Program-made: the position numbers and the translations under genes | Part shown: positions 48,779 through 59,500 of the stretch, in pieces | How the letters are laid out: the number at the start of each line of letters is the position of its first letter | How positions within the stretch are numbered: the stretch's first letter is position 1 | Notes under the pieces: model-generated | The model's input: the letters and a program-made list of their open reading frames with translations, nothing else | Told to the model about the DNA's origin: nothing | The model's database searches: none | NCBI RefSeq assembly: GCF_001625215.2 | Contig: NC_030386.2 | Span: 37,203,296-37,267,295, forward strand | Direction: 5' to 3' | Origin: Daucus carota subsp. sativus | Lineage: Eukaryota > Streptophyta > Magnoliopsida > Apiales > Apiaceae | DNA length: 64,000 nucleotides

Positions 48779-49531
48779 GAGCATCTCAGCAGCATCTTAG
48801 CCCATTCCTTAAATATAATATAAAATATTGGATCCTAGTGACTTAAGATAATAATAGCTATTCTCACCTCCAACAATATTTCCTTATATTCATTCCTTAT
48901 ATACTATTTTATCATTAAAAGTTATCATTATTGCAATAGGTGAAGAGAGAGAACATGTTTGTATTCAAAATTTATTATAAAATAAGATTTAGGAGAGGAG
49001 AGAGGTTACCTAAAGATAAGGCATGGCTAGTGGATCTTAGTGATTTAGAGCAACTCCAGCAGATTCCCTATTTCATGTTCTAAGTCCAATTATAAGGAAT
49101 GTGACATAAATTAGTGGTCCAGCAGTATCTTAGAGGTGCCTTAAATCACTAGGATCCTCCTTCCATGCCTTATTAATAAGGCACCACTAGCCATGCCTTA
49201 TTTGATTTCTATAATAAAAAAATCATTTCTCTCTCTTATTGTAACTTATTTTTTCTCTCTTCTTTCCATCTTTTATCAATCTTTTTCCAAATTTATTATT
49301 ATAATAATAATAAGGAATGAATTATAAGGATCATTGTTGGAGTTGAAATACAAAATCTTGTCCTAAATCACTAGGATTCAATATTTTATAATATTTATAA
49401 GGAAGACACTAAGACACTGCTGGAGATGCTCTTAGGGAATCACTAAGATACTGTTGGAGTGGATTATTTTCCTATATTCCTCATATTTTGGTTTAAGACT
49501 CCAAATAGGGAAGCTGCTGGAGTTGCTCTAA
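48779..49531. mobile_element. Interleaved MITE pair with GAGCATCTC(C)AGCAG and GAGCAACTCCAGCAG termini
   Basis: Element B: TTAGAGCAACTCCAGCAG at 49046 and its inverse ending 49531, about 486 bp with near-perfect 30-bp inverted repeats. A second type of terminus, GAGCATCTCAGCAG at 48779, has its inverse (CTGCTGGAGATGCTC) ending near 49431, inside B. Both kinds belong to common plant MITE families; their termini overlap rather than nest cleanly. Confidence 0.65.
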
Positions 49532-50109
49532 GCCTCCCTCCTTAAGGGTAGATATGAAAACAGATACTAAAACTAAAAGATAATAACTCTAAATGTGTAT
49601 ATATTTGGCAAACGTAACTCTTTTTTATAGAACAAATAATAAATTTCCTAGGGGTTCACATTCCATAGCTGCAGCATCTGGTCACTCTGCAGTTGGATCA
49701 TTATGAAACCTTCACCAGTGTGAGTTATCAATAAGTGACGAACGGCACTAGTAAACTCAATTACATTTCTGTTGATATGGTTTTTTTGGAACAAACAACT
49801 TTTTTTGTCCTCAATTATGATAATTTCTTACATTAAATTATTGTCCATGAGCTTTACCAAAATGTAATGTCATTCCTGATTCCGCCACCATGCTCAAGAT
49901 TATCTATCCAATAATGCCTCATTCACAATAAACTTTCTTTCCGTATATAAGAAGCATTTGCAGAACAATTTACATGGTTAAATAAAAACAAATTAACTTT
50001 AAACGAATAATCCATATCCTGATTTAAGGCTGCAACATTCATAACTCAGTCTAGCAGGCTAATTAGGCTAATGCTGATGGAAGGAATTTGTCATTCAAAA
50101 CATGTCTGA
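49532..50109. other. Intergenic DNA and probable 3' UTR of the FCP1-like gene
   Basis: No coding sequence or recognisable repeat is visible. The right part probably contains the 3' UTR of the minus-strand FCP1-like ORF. Confidence 0.45.
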
Positions 50110-50760
50110 TCAGTGATCACTTGCTTCAACATTTTTATAGTTATCAACGACAGCAAACGGATATAAATTCTTCATAACGATTTCTAACAGGTCTCTCACA
50201 TCACAGTCTCCCGAAAGATCATCTCTACTAAAATACAGAGTATGTACCTCTTTAAGGATTTTCAATGCACAGCTCAAAGCTCCTGAACCCTCATGTTCAT
50301 CACGAAACACCCTATTAGGCGGATCAAAAAAGAAGTACCTCCTCACAACAATAAGATTCCGCAAGTACCCTGACCAAACACGCACCAAATCATCCAAAAT
50401 AACAACAAAACTCTCATCAACACCAGGCACAACATCAAGGCTCTTTTCATATTTCTCGGTAGAATCTTCTGACGCGATGATTCTTGACCCGAAGTAAACC
50501 CCATCAGGATCAAGAATCCTAGCAACTCCCAACGCGTAACCGCGTGATGCAAGAGTGTAAATATACATCTCAAACAACTTGCTGGCTTCTTTCAAGAACT
50601 CTTGAACAAAAGGTCTCAACTTAACCAAGTAAGAGAAGCTCCTAACCTCGGCATTGTAAACATATGTCGAGTGGACAAGAGTGTGATCCAAATCCAAAAT
50701 CAAACACAACTTCTTTCGGCTTATAAGTAGATTCTTGAACTTGTTGTTATCAATCCTCAT
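50110..50760 (-). CDS. Short FCP1-like (CPL4-type) phosphatase domain protein
   Basis: An uninterrupted minus-strand ORF of 216 residues starts at the first in-frame ATG (MRIDNNKFKNLL) at 50760. It carries the catalytic DxDxT motif as LILDLDHTLVHS, then KLRPFVQEFLKEASKLFEMYIYT and FVVILDDLVRVW, the core of FCP1-type phosphatases acting on the RNA polymerase II CTD. It resembles the catalytic part of plant CPL4 but lacks the N-terminal Cys-rich region and the C-terminal BRCT domain, ending after ...KNVEASDH. The frame stays open for about 55 codons upstream of the ATG without another ATG. It could be a small intronless paralogue, a retrocopy, or a 5'-truncated copy. The site II cluster just upstream favours a transcribed gene. 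Confidence 0.72.
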   Translation of the reverse strand: MRIDNNKFKNLLISRKKLCLILDLDHTLVHSTYVYNAEVRSFSYLVKLRPFVQEFLKEASKLFEMYIYTLASRGYALGVARILDPDGVYFGSRIIASEDSTEKYEKSLDVVPGVDESFVVILDDLVRVWSGYLRNLIVVRRYFFFDPPNRVFRDEHEGSGALSCALKILKEVHTLYFSRDDLSGDCDVRDLLEIVMKNLYPFAVVDNYKNVEASDH

Positions 50761-50810
50761 ACGTTGGAAAGATTTGTCTAGCACTTCATAATCTACCGCT
50801 GCTGCACGAT

Positions 50811-51055
50811 GAGCCCACGGCCCATACTTTGGTTTCTGTACGATGTAAGAGTTAATTTGTAATTGGGGAAAAGCCCACGGCCCATCTGTTATATGGTCAT
50901 CTAGTTGTGATGGTTCAAAGTTACGGCCCAGTTACAAGGATACGGCCCAATTACAAGGATACGGTTACTAACAGATGAAGATCGGACTAGTCACCGAAGC
51001 AGGAGAAAAGGATCAAAGGATACGAGTTGCTCAGAGAAAAAGGGAGGCCCAATTT
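50811..51055 (-). promoter_or_regulatory. Cluster of site II (GGCCCA/TGGGCC) elements upstream of the FCP1-like ORF
   Basis: The 14-bp direct repeat AGCCCACGGCCCAT occurs at 50812 and 50872, and further GGCCCA motifs lie at 50925, 50944 and 51046. TGGGCC/TGGGCT site II elements are targets of TCP factors in promoters of housekeeping and growth genes. The cluster lies 50-300 bp upstream of the ATG at 50760. Confidence 0.5.
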
Positions 51056-51144
51056 TTAACTAACGAATATAAACTTTTTGGGCTTGCTCGAACAAGCCCA
51101 AGCGGCCGCTTGTACAACCCGACTTCACTATTCTTCCATATGTA

Positions 51145-51411
51145 CTCCCTCCGTCCCCATTGAGATATATACATTTGTATCGGGCACGGAGACTAAGAAA
51201 AGTGTATACAGTAATGTAAAGTAATAAGAAAGAGAAAGAAAAATAGGTAAAGTAGTGGGACCCATTAATATTTAAGTGATAGATTGAGAAAAGTAGATGA
51301 AGTTAGTGGGTGAGTGGGATTTTTATATTATAAAAGTTTACTATTTTAGGAAAGTTTTGAAATGGACATCCCGAAAAAGAAAGTGTATAGAAATCAGAGG
51401 GACGGAGGGAG
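51145..51411. mobile_element. Stowaway MITE, copy 2 (267 bp)
   Basis: The left terminus CTCCCTCCGTCCCC and the inverted right terminus CTCCCTCCGTCCCT are flanked by TA (51143-51144 and 51412-51413). Its interior shares GATAGATTGAGA-like and TTAGTGGGTG motifs with copy 1. It lies between the FCP1-like gene and the TATA box at 51610. Confidence 0.93.
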
Positions 51412-51609
51412 TACTGTATCCTTTGCCCGATCAGAAGATATACCCCACAACACAAAACGCAACCTCGTCTCCTGACCGCAAGATTAATCACCGATTTTAT
51501 TACGTCACTCGATAACAACAATACGTGTCCCACATCCACCGGCCACTCCCGGTTTCAAACAAGTATTAACCGGTTCAGCCAGTCACCTTCCTCTGCAATT
51601 CCCGCTGGG

Positions 51610-51616
51610 TATATAA
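51610..51616 (+). promoter_or_regulatory. TATA box, possibly of the SEUSS-LIKE gene
   Basis: GGGTATATAAGCGC sits in non-repetitive DNA with ACGT-type motifs upstream (TACGTCAC, TACGTGTC). It is followed by 80 bp of leader-like sequence and then the Helitron array. It points towards SEUSS-LIKE, 4.9 kb downstream. Whether it drives that gene is inference. Confidence 0.4.
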
Positions 51617-51697
51617 GCGCAATCTAACTCCACAGCTCCAGTCCTCTATATACGTACACCTATACATACAGACGCGCTAACATAAATTATTACGTAA

Positions 51698-53885
51698 CTA
51701 GTGAATAAAGCCGCGCTTCGCGGCGGCGTTATAAATTTTGTATAAATTTTGATGCGAATTAATATTATAATAGCATAAAAATTATTTTGAGTCATCTTCC
51801 GGTCAAACACACTAATAAAAAAATATTATAATTAGTATAAAATTCTTTTTAAAAGGTCATCCAGTCAAACATAATACTAATAATAAAATTAGTTCGAACC
51901 GCCCTCCGGTCAAAGACAATATTAATCCATAATTTTTATTTTTATGATAAAATTAAATATTACAATATAATTTAGATCGAAATTAGTTTGAGCCGCTCTC
52001 TTGTCAAACACAATACTAATAAAAATTATTCTAATTATGATAAAATTAAAGATTATAATTGGATAAAAATTATTTTAAACCGTAGTCCCGTTTTAACGAA
52101 TAATATATTATAACATAGATAAAAAATTATTTTAGCCACTTTCACGTCCAACATAATACTAATAGAAAAATTATTATTATTTAGATAAAAATTAGTTTGG
52201 GCCGCCTCCCGTGCCCGTCAAACACAATACTAATCAAGAAAATTTACATTATCATAAAATCAATATATGATTCCTATTTTATATATCCTATTTTATTTTA
52301 TTAATTATTTTTATTTTATGATTCCTATTTATTAGTTAAAAATTATTATTCTTTTATGGTTCTAATTTTTTTGCTATTAGTTTTTTTAAGTGATTATTAT
52401 CTTTACAATACTTTATTTTATATTCGAAATTTAAGAAAATTATAAGACTAAATCAAAAATAAAAATTGTACGTATCCCCTTACACATCTTAAATATAAAT
52501 TGTATTTTATCTATGATTGTTAGTTTAAATAAATATAAAAATTATTCTAATTATGATAAAATTAAAGATTATGATTGGATAAAATTATTTTGAACCGTGG
52601 TCCCGTTTTAATAAGAAAATATATTATAACATAGATAAAAAAATTATTTTAGCCACTTTCCCGTGAAAAATAATACTAATAGAAAAATTATTATTATTTA
52701 GATAAAAATTAGTTTGGGCCGCCTCCCATGCCCGTCAAACACAATACTAATCAAGAATCATTTACATTATCATAAAATCAACATATGATTCATATTTTAT
52801 ATATCCTATTTTATTTTATTAATTAATTTTATTTTTTGTTTCCCATTTTTTAGTTAAAAATTATTATTCTTTTATGGTTCTATTTTTTTTGCTATTATTT
52901 TTTTAATGATTATTATCTTTACAATCCTTTATTTTCTACTCGAAATTTAAGAAAATTATAAGAGTAAATCGAAAATAAAAATTGTATGTATTACCTTACA
53001 AATCTTAAATATAAATTGTATTTTATCTAGGATTGTTAGTTTAAATATATATAATCCTATTCCTTTTAGGATTCCTAAATAAGAAAAGAATTGTATTACT
53101 ATTTTCAATCTGAAATTTAAGAAAATTATAAGAAAAGAGTTTTAAGATCCGTGAATTTGATTTTTTGAATTATAATTTTATTTTCTATTCGAAATTTAAG
53201 AAAATTATAAGATTGAATCCAACTATTATCGAGATCGGTTGTAAGTCAATGCATACTATTTGAATGAGGTTGTGAAAATCTTAAAGATGTTTTCATAATA
53301 GAGATGCAATCTTCTTGACCACTATGGAACGATGGGAGTTTAGCGCTACAAACCTGTTTAGACAATTTGAGATTCTGCAATATGCTGGTTTTTATTTTTT
53401 AGATATATAATTTGAAAAAAATTAATATAATAAGATTATAAATTTTATAACTTTTAAAAATAAGAATTGTATTTTTAAATTATATTTGTTCAATAATTGT
53501 TATATTGAATAAATAAAACACAGGGCCATCCTTGCTTTTTTTTTTTTGTTGCAAGCAATACAAATTAAGTTGGTGATAATCAGAATCTGACCGTTCAAGA
53601 TGGCGACGATGAGCTAATCGAAAATAAAAATTGTATTAACTTACATTACAAATTTTAAATATAAATTGTATTTTATCAATAATAGCTAGTAATCCTATTA
53701 CTTTTAAGATTTGTAAATAAGAAAAAAATTGTATCATCTTTAGAATTCGATAAGAAAATAGTTGTATTACTTTTAGAATTTTTTAACCTGATTTTTTGAA
53801 TTATAATTATATTTTCTATCTGAAATTTAAGAAAAATTAGAAGACTAAATCGAACAATTCTAGAGACGGCTGCATCCTACTTTAA
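51698..53885 (-). mobile_element. Helitron-like element M1 (long subfamily, minus orientation)
   Basis: Read on the minus strand, it ends with the hairpin (51710-51726) and CACTAG at 51703-51698, followed by T. Its 5' block (GTAGGATGCAGCCGTCTCT) lies near 53870. The TTTGACGGG-type repeat series appears twice, and a foreign segment occupies about 53225-53640. Confidence 0.7.
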
Positions 53886-55315
53886 AATAAGAAAAGAATT
53901 GTATCATCTTTATAATTCGATAAGAAAAGAGTTGTATTACTTTTAGAATTCTTGAACCTGATTTTTTGAATTATAATTATATTTTCTATCCGAAATTTAA
54001 GAAAAATCAGAAGACTGAATCGAACAATTCTAGAGATTATATTTTATAAAAAAGCCGCGCTTCGCGGCGGCGTGATAAATTTTGATATGAATTAGAATTA
54101 TAATAGGATAAAAATTATTTTGAGTCATCTTCTCATTAAACATATCACAAATGAAAAATATTATAATTGATATAAAAATTTGTTTAAGTGATCATCCTTT
54201 CAAACACAATACTAATAATAAAATTAGTTCGAACCCCCCTCCCGTCAAAGACAATATTAATTCATAATTATTATTTTTATGATAAATTAAATATTATAAT
54301 TTAGATCAAAATTAGTTTGAGCCGCTCTCTTGTCAAACACAATACTTATAACAAAACATTATAATTTAGATATTAGTTTGAGTCGTTTTACTGTCAAACA
54401 CAATACTACTAAAAATTATTCTAATTATGACAAAATTACAGATTATTTTGAATTGTGTAACAAAAAAATATATTATAACATAGATAAAAAATTATTTTAG
54501 CGACTTTACCGTCAAACATAATACTAATAGAAAAATTTATTATTATTTGGATAAAAATTAGTTTGGGCCGCCTCCCGTGCCCGTCAAACGAAATACTAAT
54601 CAAGAACCATTTACATTATCATAAAATCAATATATGATACCTATTTTTTATATATTATTTTATTTGTTAATTATTTTTATTTTTTGATTCCTATTTATTA
54701 GTTAAAAATTATTATTCTTTTATAAAAATTATTTTAGCGACTTTCCCGTCAAACATAATACTAATAGAAAATTTATTATTATTTAGATAAAAATTAGTTT
54801 GGGCCGCCTCCCGTGCTCGTCAAACACAATACTAATCAAGACCCATTTACATTATCATAAAATTAATATATGATTCCTATTTTTTATATATTATTTTATT
54901 TGTTAATTATTTTTATTTTTTGATGCCTATTTATTAGTTAAAAATTATTATTCTTTTATGGTTCTAATTTTTGTTGCTATCAGTTTTTTTAATGATTATT
55001 ATCTTTACAATCTTTTATTTTCTATTCGAAATTTAAGAAAATTATAAGACTAAATCGATAATAAAAATTGTACGTATTACCTTACAAATCTTAAATATAA
55101 ATTGTATTTTATCTATAATTTTGTTAGTTTGAATAAATATAATCCTATTTCTATTAGGATTACTAAATAGGAAAAGAATTGTCTCATCTTTCGAATTCAA
55201 TAAGAAAAACTAAATAAAAAAAGAATTGTATCATATTTAGAATTCGATAAGAAAAGAGTTGTATTACTTTTAGAATTCTTGAACCTGATTTTTTGAATTA
55301 TAACTATATTTTTTA
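53886..55315 (-). mobile_element. Helitron-like element M2 (long subfamily, minus orientation) with an adjoining 5' fragment
   Basis: The hairpin lies at 54054-54070; its tail (CTTTTTT) runs into a second family 5' fragment (53886-54048) instead of CACTAG. The interior carries two copies of the GGCGGCCCAAACTAATTTT unit with a duplicated flank near 54540 and 54720. The 5' side is cut at 55315, where GGATAAAAAATATAG joins M3. Confidence 0.7.
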
Positions 55316-55926
55316 TCCTTCGCGGCGGCGTTATTTAGATAAAATATTGTTTTAGCTACTTTGCCGTCAAACATAATACTAATAAAAACATATTATTATT
55401 TAGGTAAAAATTAATTTGGGCCGTCCTCCCCTTAAACACAATACTAATAAATAATCTTTTTTATAAATTTTGATACGAAATAATATTATAATTCCATAAA
55501 AGTTATTTTCAGTCGTGTTCCCGTTAAACATATCTTCAATATATTATATATTATCGAAAATAAGAATTGCATATATTACTTTACATAACTTAAATATAAA
55601 TTGTATTTTATCTATTATTATTAGTTTGAATAAATATAATCCTATTTCTTTTAGGATTACTAAATAAGAAAAGAATTGTATCATTGTTAGAATTCTATAA
55701 GAAATACTATTGTATCATCTTTAGAATTTAATAAGAAATACCAAATAAGAAAAGAACTGTATCATCTTTAGAATTAAAAAAGAAAAGAATTGTATTACTT
55801 TTAGAATTCTTGGACCTGATTTTTTGAATTATAATTATATTTTCTCTCCGAAATTCAAGAAAAATCAGAAGATTGAATCGAACAATTCTGGAGACGCGCG
55901 CATCCTCCTTTATATATATATATTGA
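55316..55926 (-). mobile_element. Helitron-like element M3 (short subfamily, minus orientation)
   Basis: It starts on the minus strand with TCAATATATA at 55926 and is nearly identical by eye to H1 and H3, more than 40 kb away. It is broken in the middle of the hairpin (CGCCGCCGCGAA at 55316-55327), where it joins M2. Confidence 0.78.
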
Positions 55927-56552
55927 CTCTCTCTCTCAAGGTCTCCACTGTTTCCATCGCTTTTAACTTTCTCTAGGGTTTATTATTCTTTTGTTTTTTA
56001 ATTTTTTGTTTTTTTTTATTGTTTTGTTGTATGTTGTTGTTTGTTTGTTTTGTTTTGTGATAATAATTGTTGATGATTACTTGATTTTACTGCTCATATT
56101 ATTGATGGGGGATTCTTTGATTTTGATTTTGTTTCTTGTTTTAGCAATAATTATGTAATGGCGGTGTTGATTTTTGGTGTGGAAAGTTAGGGTTTTGATT
56201 TGGGGGAGAAATTAGGGGTTGTGGGTCTGATTGTATATTGTGTTCAATTGTTGAAGTTTTGATTTTAATTTGATTTAGTTGCTAAGTTTTGCTGCTGTGG
56301 TTTTATGGATTATTATTTATCTGCTGTTAATTTTGTGGTTTACTAGTTCAAGAATGATAATCGTTTTGCTCCTTCCGTGTTGAAGGTTGAATTAGGGAGT
56401 TTGGTAAGCAGGGCTTATCTTGCACGGATCGTAGCTATCGAGATTTTAATCTATTTGGGAGATTGTGTTGGAATTGATTATTGGTTTTGAAAGAAGAAAG
56501 GGTAGGCTTGGATTGTTACTTGGATACTAGCCACCAGGGAGCGGGACATCCA
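55927..56552 (+). promoter_or_regulatory. 5' leader of the SEUSS-LIKE gene
   Basis: A CT-rich run directly abuts the Helitron, followed by a telo-box (TAGGGTTT at 55974-55981), a typical plant leader signature. A T-rich probable leader intron occupies roughly 55990-56390, and a second leader exon runs to the ATG at 56553. Confidence 0.5.
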
Positions 56553-59500
56553 ATGGTACCTTCTCGGGTGGGTGGAGGGATGGTGAATTCATCTGCCACG
56601 TCTGGTATCTTTTTCCAGGGGGATCGACAGTCTCATGGAGTGGGAAATTCGCACTTGAGCTCTTCTTTTGGAAACTCGTATGGTTCAATTCCTGGGAGTT
56701 TCCGTTCTAATATAGGGCCAAGTTCTGGAGATGTAGGTACCACGATATTAAACAGTGTACCCACCTCTGGGCCTAGTGTTGGGGCTAGCTCATTGGTGAC
56801 TGATGCAAACTCGGGACTTTCTGGGGGCCCTCATTTACAGAGAAGTGCTAGCATCAATACAGATTCATACATGCGATTACCAGCTTCGCCTATGTCATTC
56901 TCATCAAATAACATAAGCATTTCGGGATCATCAGTAATGGATGGGTCCTCTGTAGTGCAGCAGAGCTCTACTAAAGAACCTAATTGCTACCAGAGTCAAC
57001 AGCACCAAGGTGCATCTAGTGCCACATCATTTCCTGCAGCTCTAGGTGGTCAAGTTTCACTTCCGTCTGGTCCAAGAGTTACTGGATCTTTTATTCAGGA
57101 TACCACCAATACTTCTCATTTGCAGAAGAAACCTCGACTGGATATTAAGCAGGAAGACATCCAGCCACAACAGGCTATACAACAGATGCTGCAAAGACAA
57201 GATTCTATGCCAGCTTTCTTTCAGCAGCAGCAGCGACTTAGGCAGCAGCAGCAGCAACAGCAGTTGCTGCAGGCTATGCCACAAGTGCAACGAGCCCATT
57301 TGTTGCAGCAGCAGCAACAACAACAGCAGCAGCAGCAGCAGCAGCAGAAGATGAGACAGCAGCTTCAACATGGGGTACAGCCTACTTCTGGTGTAAAGCG
57401 ACCCTATGATGGCGGTGTTTGTTCCCGCCGACTAATGCAGTACCTATATCATCAGAGGCGGCCAGCTGTGAGTAAATTTTTGTTGACTTTTCTTTGGGAA
57501 AGGGGGAACATACTTCTATTTGAATTATATAAATGGATTGTGAAAAATTTTGTATTGTTCAACTTGGTAAGTTGGTATCAGCTTATGTCCTGCATCTGAT
57601 ATGAGGTCTTAACCACATCAACTTTCTAACAGGACAATGCTTTTGCCTATTGGAGGAAATTTGTGGCCGAGTACTATTCTCCACGTGCAAAGAAAAGATG
57701 GTGCTTGTCGTTGTATGATAATGTTGGGGTTCACTCTTTGGGCGTATTCCCCCAGGCAGCCATGGTTAGCTATTTGTTTATATCTCTTATTTATACAAAT
57801 GAGTCAAATATATCGCATCATATGAGTCCTTATGGTATTCACCAATTGATCCCCGGTTTGACATGATTGTTTACTTAGGATCGAGGATAATGATAAGATA
57901 TGATAACTGTATTATTTATTGTTCCAAATAATCAGCCGTGCATATCACAAACTATTTTTTTTTCATGGTATTCATTCTGGTTGGAAGGATGCTTGGCAAT
58001 GTGATATCTGTGGTTCAAAATCAGGAAGGGGATTTGGTGAGTGTTTCTCTATATTAGTGTTGTCTTTGTGCTCTTTCCAGTATGATCTCTAATATCTTCT
58101 TACAGTGAGTTTTTGCCTTGGGTACCACTGACAGTTTTTGGTTTCACTGACTGTTGTTTGACAGTTATATGTTAGATCCGAATCAGTTATATTTCTTATA
58201 CTTATTAGCTTTTATGCCCCCTCCCCTCTTTCTTTGATGACCATTGCACATCCTTTAGGCACTGAGTTTATCTCTAGTTCATTGTCCTCTTAATATTATA
58301 TAAAATGCAGACAGTGGGAACCGATCTATCTTTTGAATGAAGATATTGTTTCCTATTTTCATTGCCAGTTTCTTATGTTTAAAGTCTAAGGTTCATTATA
58401 TGACTGTCTTGAATTACTTATTAATTGTTGATTTATTAAGTAGGTCTTGCTGTGACCTTATTGGCTAGCTTTTTTTTACTTGATGTTACTACTGTGAGCT
58501 GCAATGGTCTAATGTTAGTGGACCCAATTCTAACTTTTTACCTTCGCTGCTGGTTTCTACAGAGGCAACTTATGAAGTGCTTCCTAGACTGAATGAAATT
58601 AAATTTGGCAGCGGAGTCATTGATGAGCTTTTGTATTTGGACTTACCCCGTGAGTGTAGATTTCCTTCTGGAATAATGATGCTGGAATATGGAAAAGCGG
58701 TTCAAGAAACTGTGTATGAGCAACTTCGGGTGGTTCGTGAGGGTCAGCTGCGTGTGATTTTTACTGCGGACTTGAAGGTCAATACTTACATTTCCCATAT
58801 TGAATAACATAGAGTTGTGCTTCATTTTTCCTGAACAACTCAACACATGTTTCAGATACTGTCTTGGGAATTTTGTGCACGGCGCCATGAAGAACTTCTT
58901 CCCCGTAGGTTGGTTGCACCACAGGTATGGGCCGTATGGCACTATGTTTGCGATTTTGATTCACTATTTAATATATCTGGTGAAAATTTGCATCTATTGA
59001 TTAGCAACTTCGCTATAGATAATTGGTCAGTACTCAGTAGATTACACAATAAACATGTCAACCTTATTGACGAGTTCTTAGAATTTCTGTTTCTGCTAGT
59101 TGTTCGTTTACCTTTATTAGTTAATTAAGAGGTATAGGTCCTGTGAACATTGGAACTAATAAAGAGACAGGATTTAGAGGATCAATTAATTAAGTTCTAC
59201 TTGTTATCTTACAAATACTGTTTCTCATATGAGGTGAATTAACTGTAAGAATGAACTCAGGATTTTTTAATTTTTTTTACCTTTTTTATAATATAAACCA
59301 CTATTTTTGTATCTTAAAATGTTCTCTTAGTGTATTATCTGCTCTATTCATCAATGACGAAGTCATATGACCGTTCATATGAAAGTATTGGTCATGTAAA
59401 TTTGTACAAGATGAACACTCTAAGAATCATGTAATAAAGGGAAGGTTAAGAATTTTTCTTTCCAGGTGAATCAGCTGTTACAGATTGCACAGAAATGCCA

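Noticed and set aside
57057-57371. Leu-rich minus-strand frame of 104 codons
   Set aside because: It is the antisense of the CAG repeats encoding the Gln tracts of SEUSS-LIKE.
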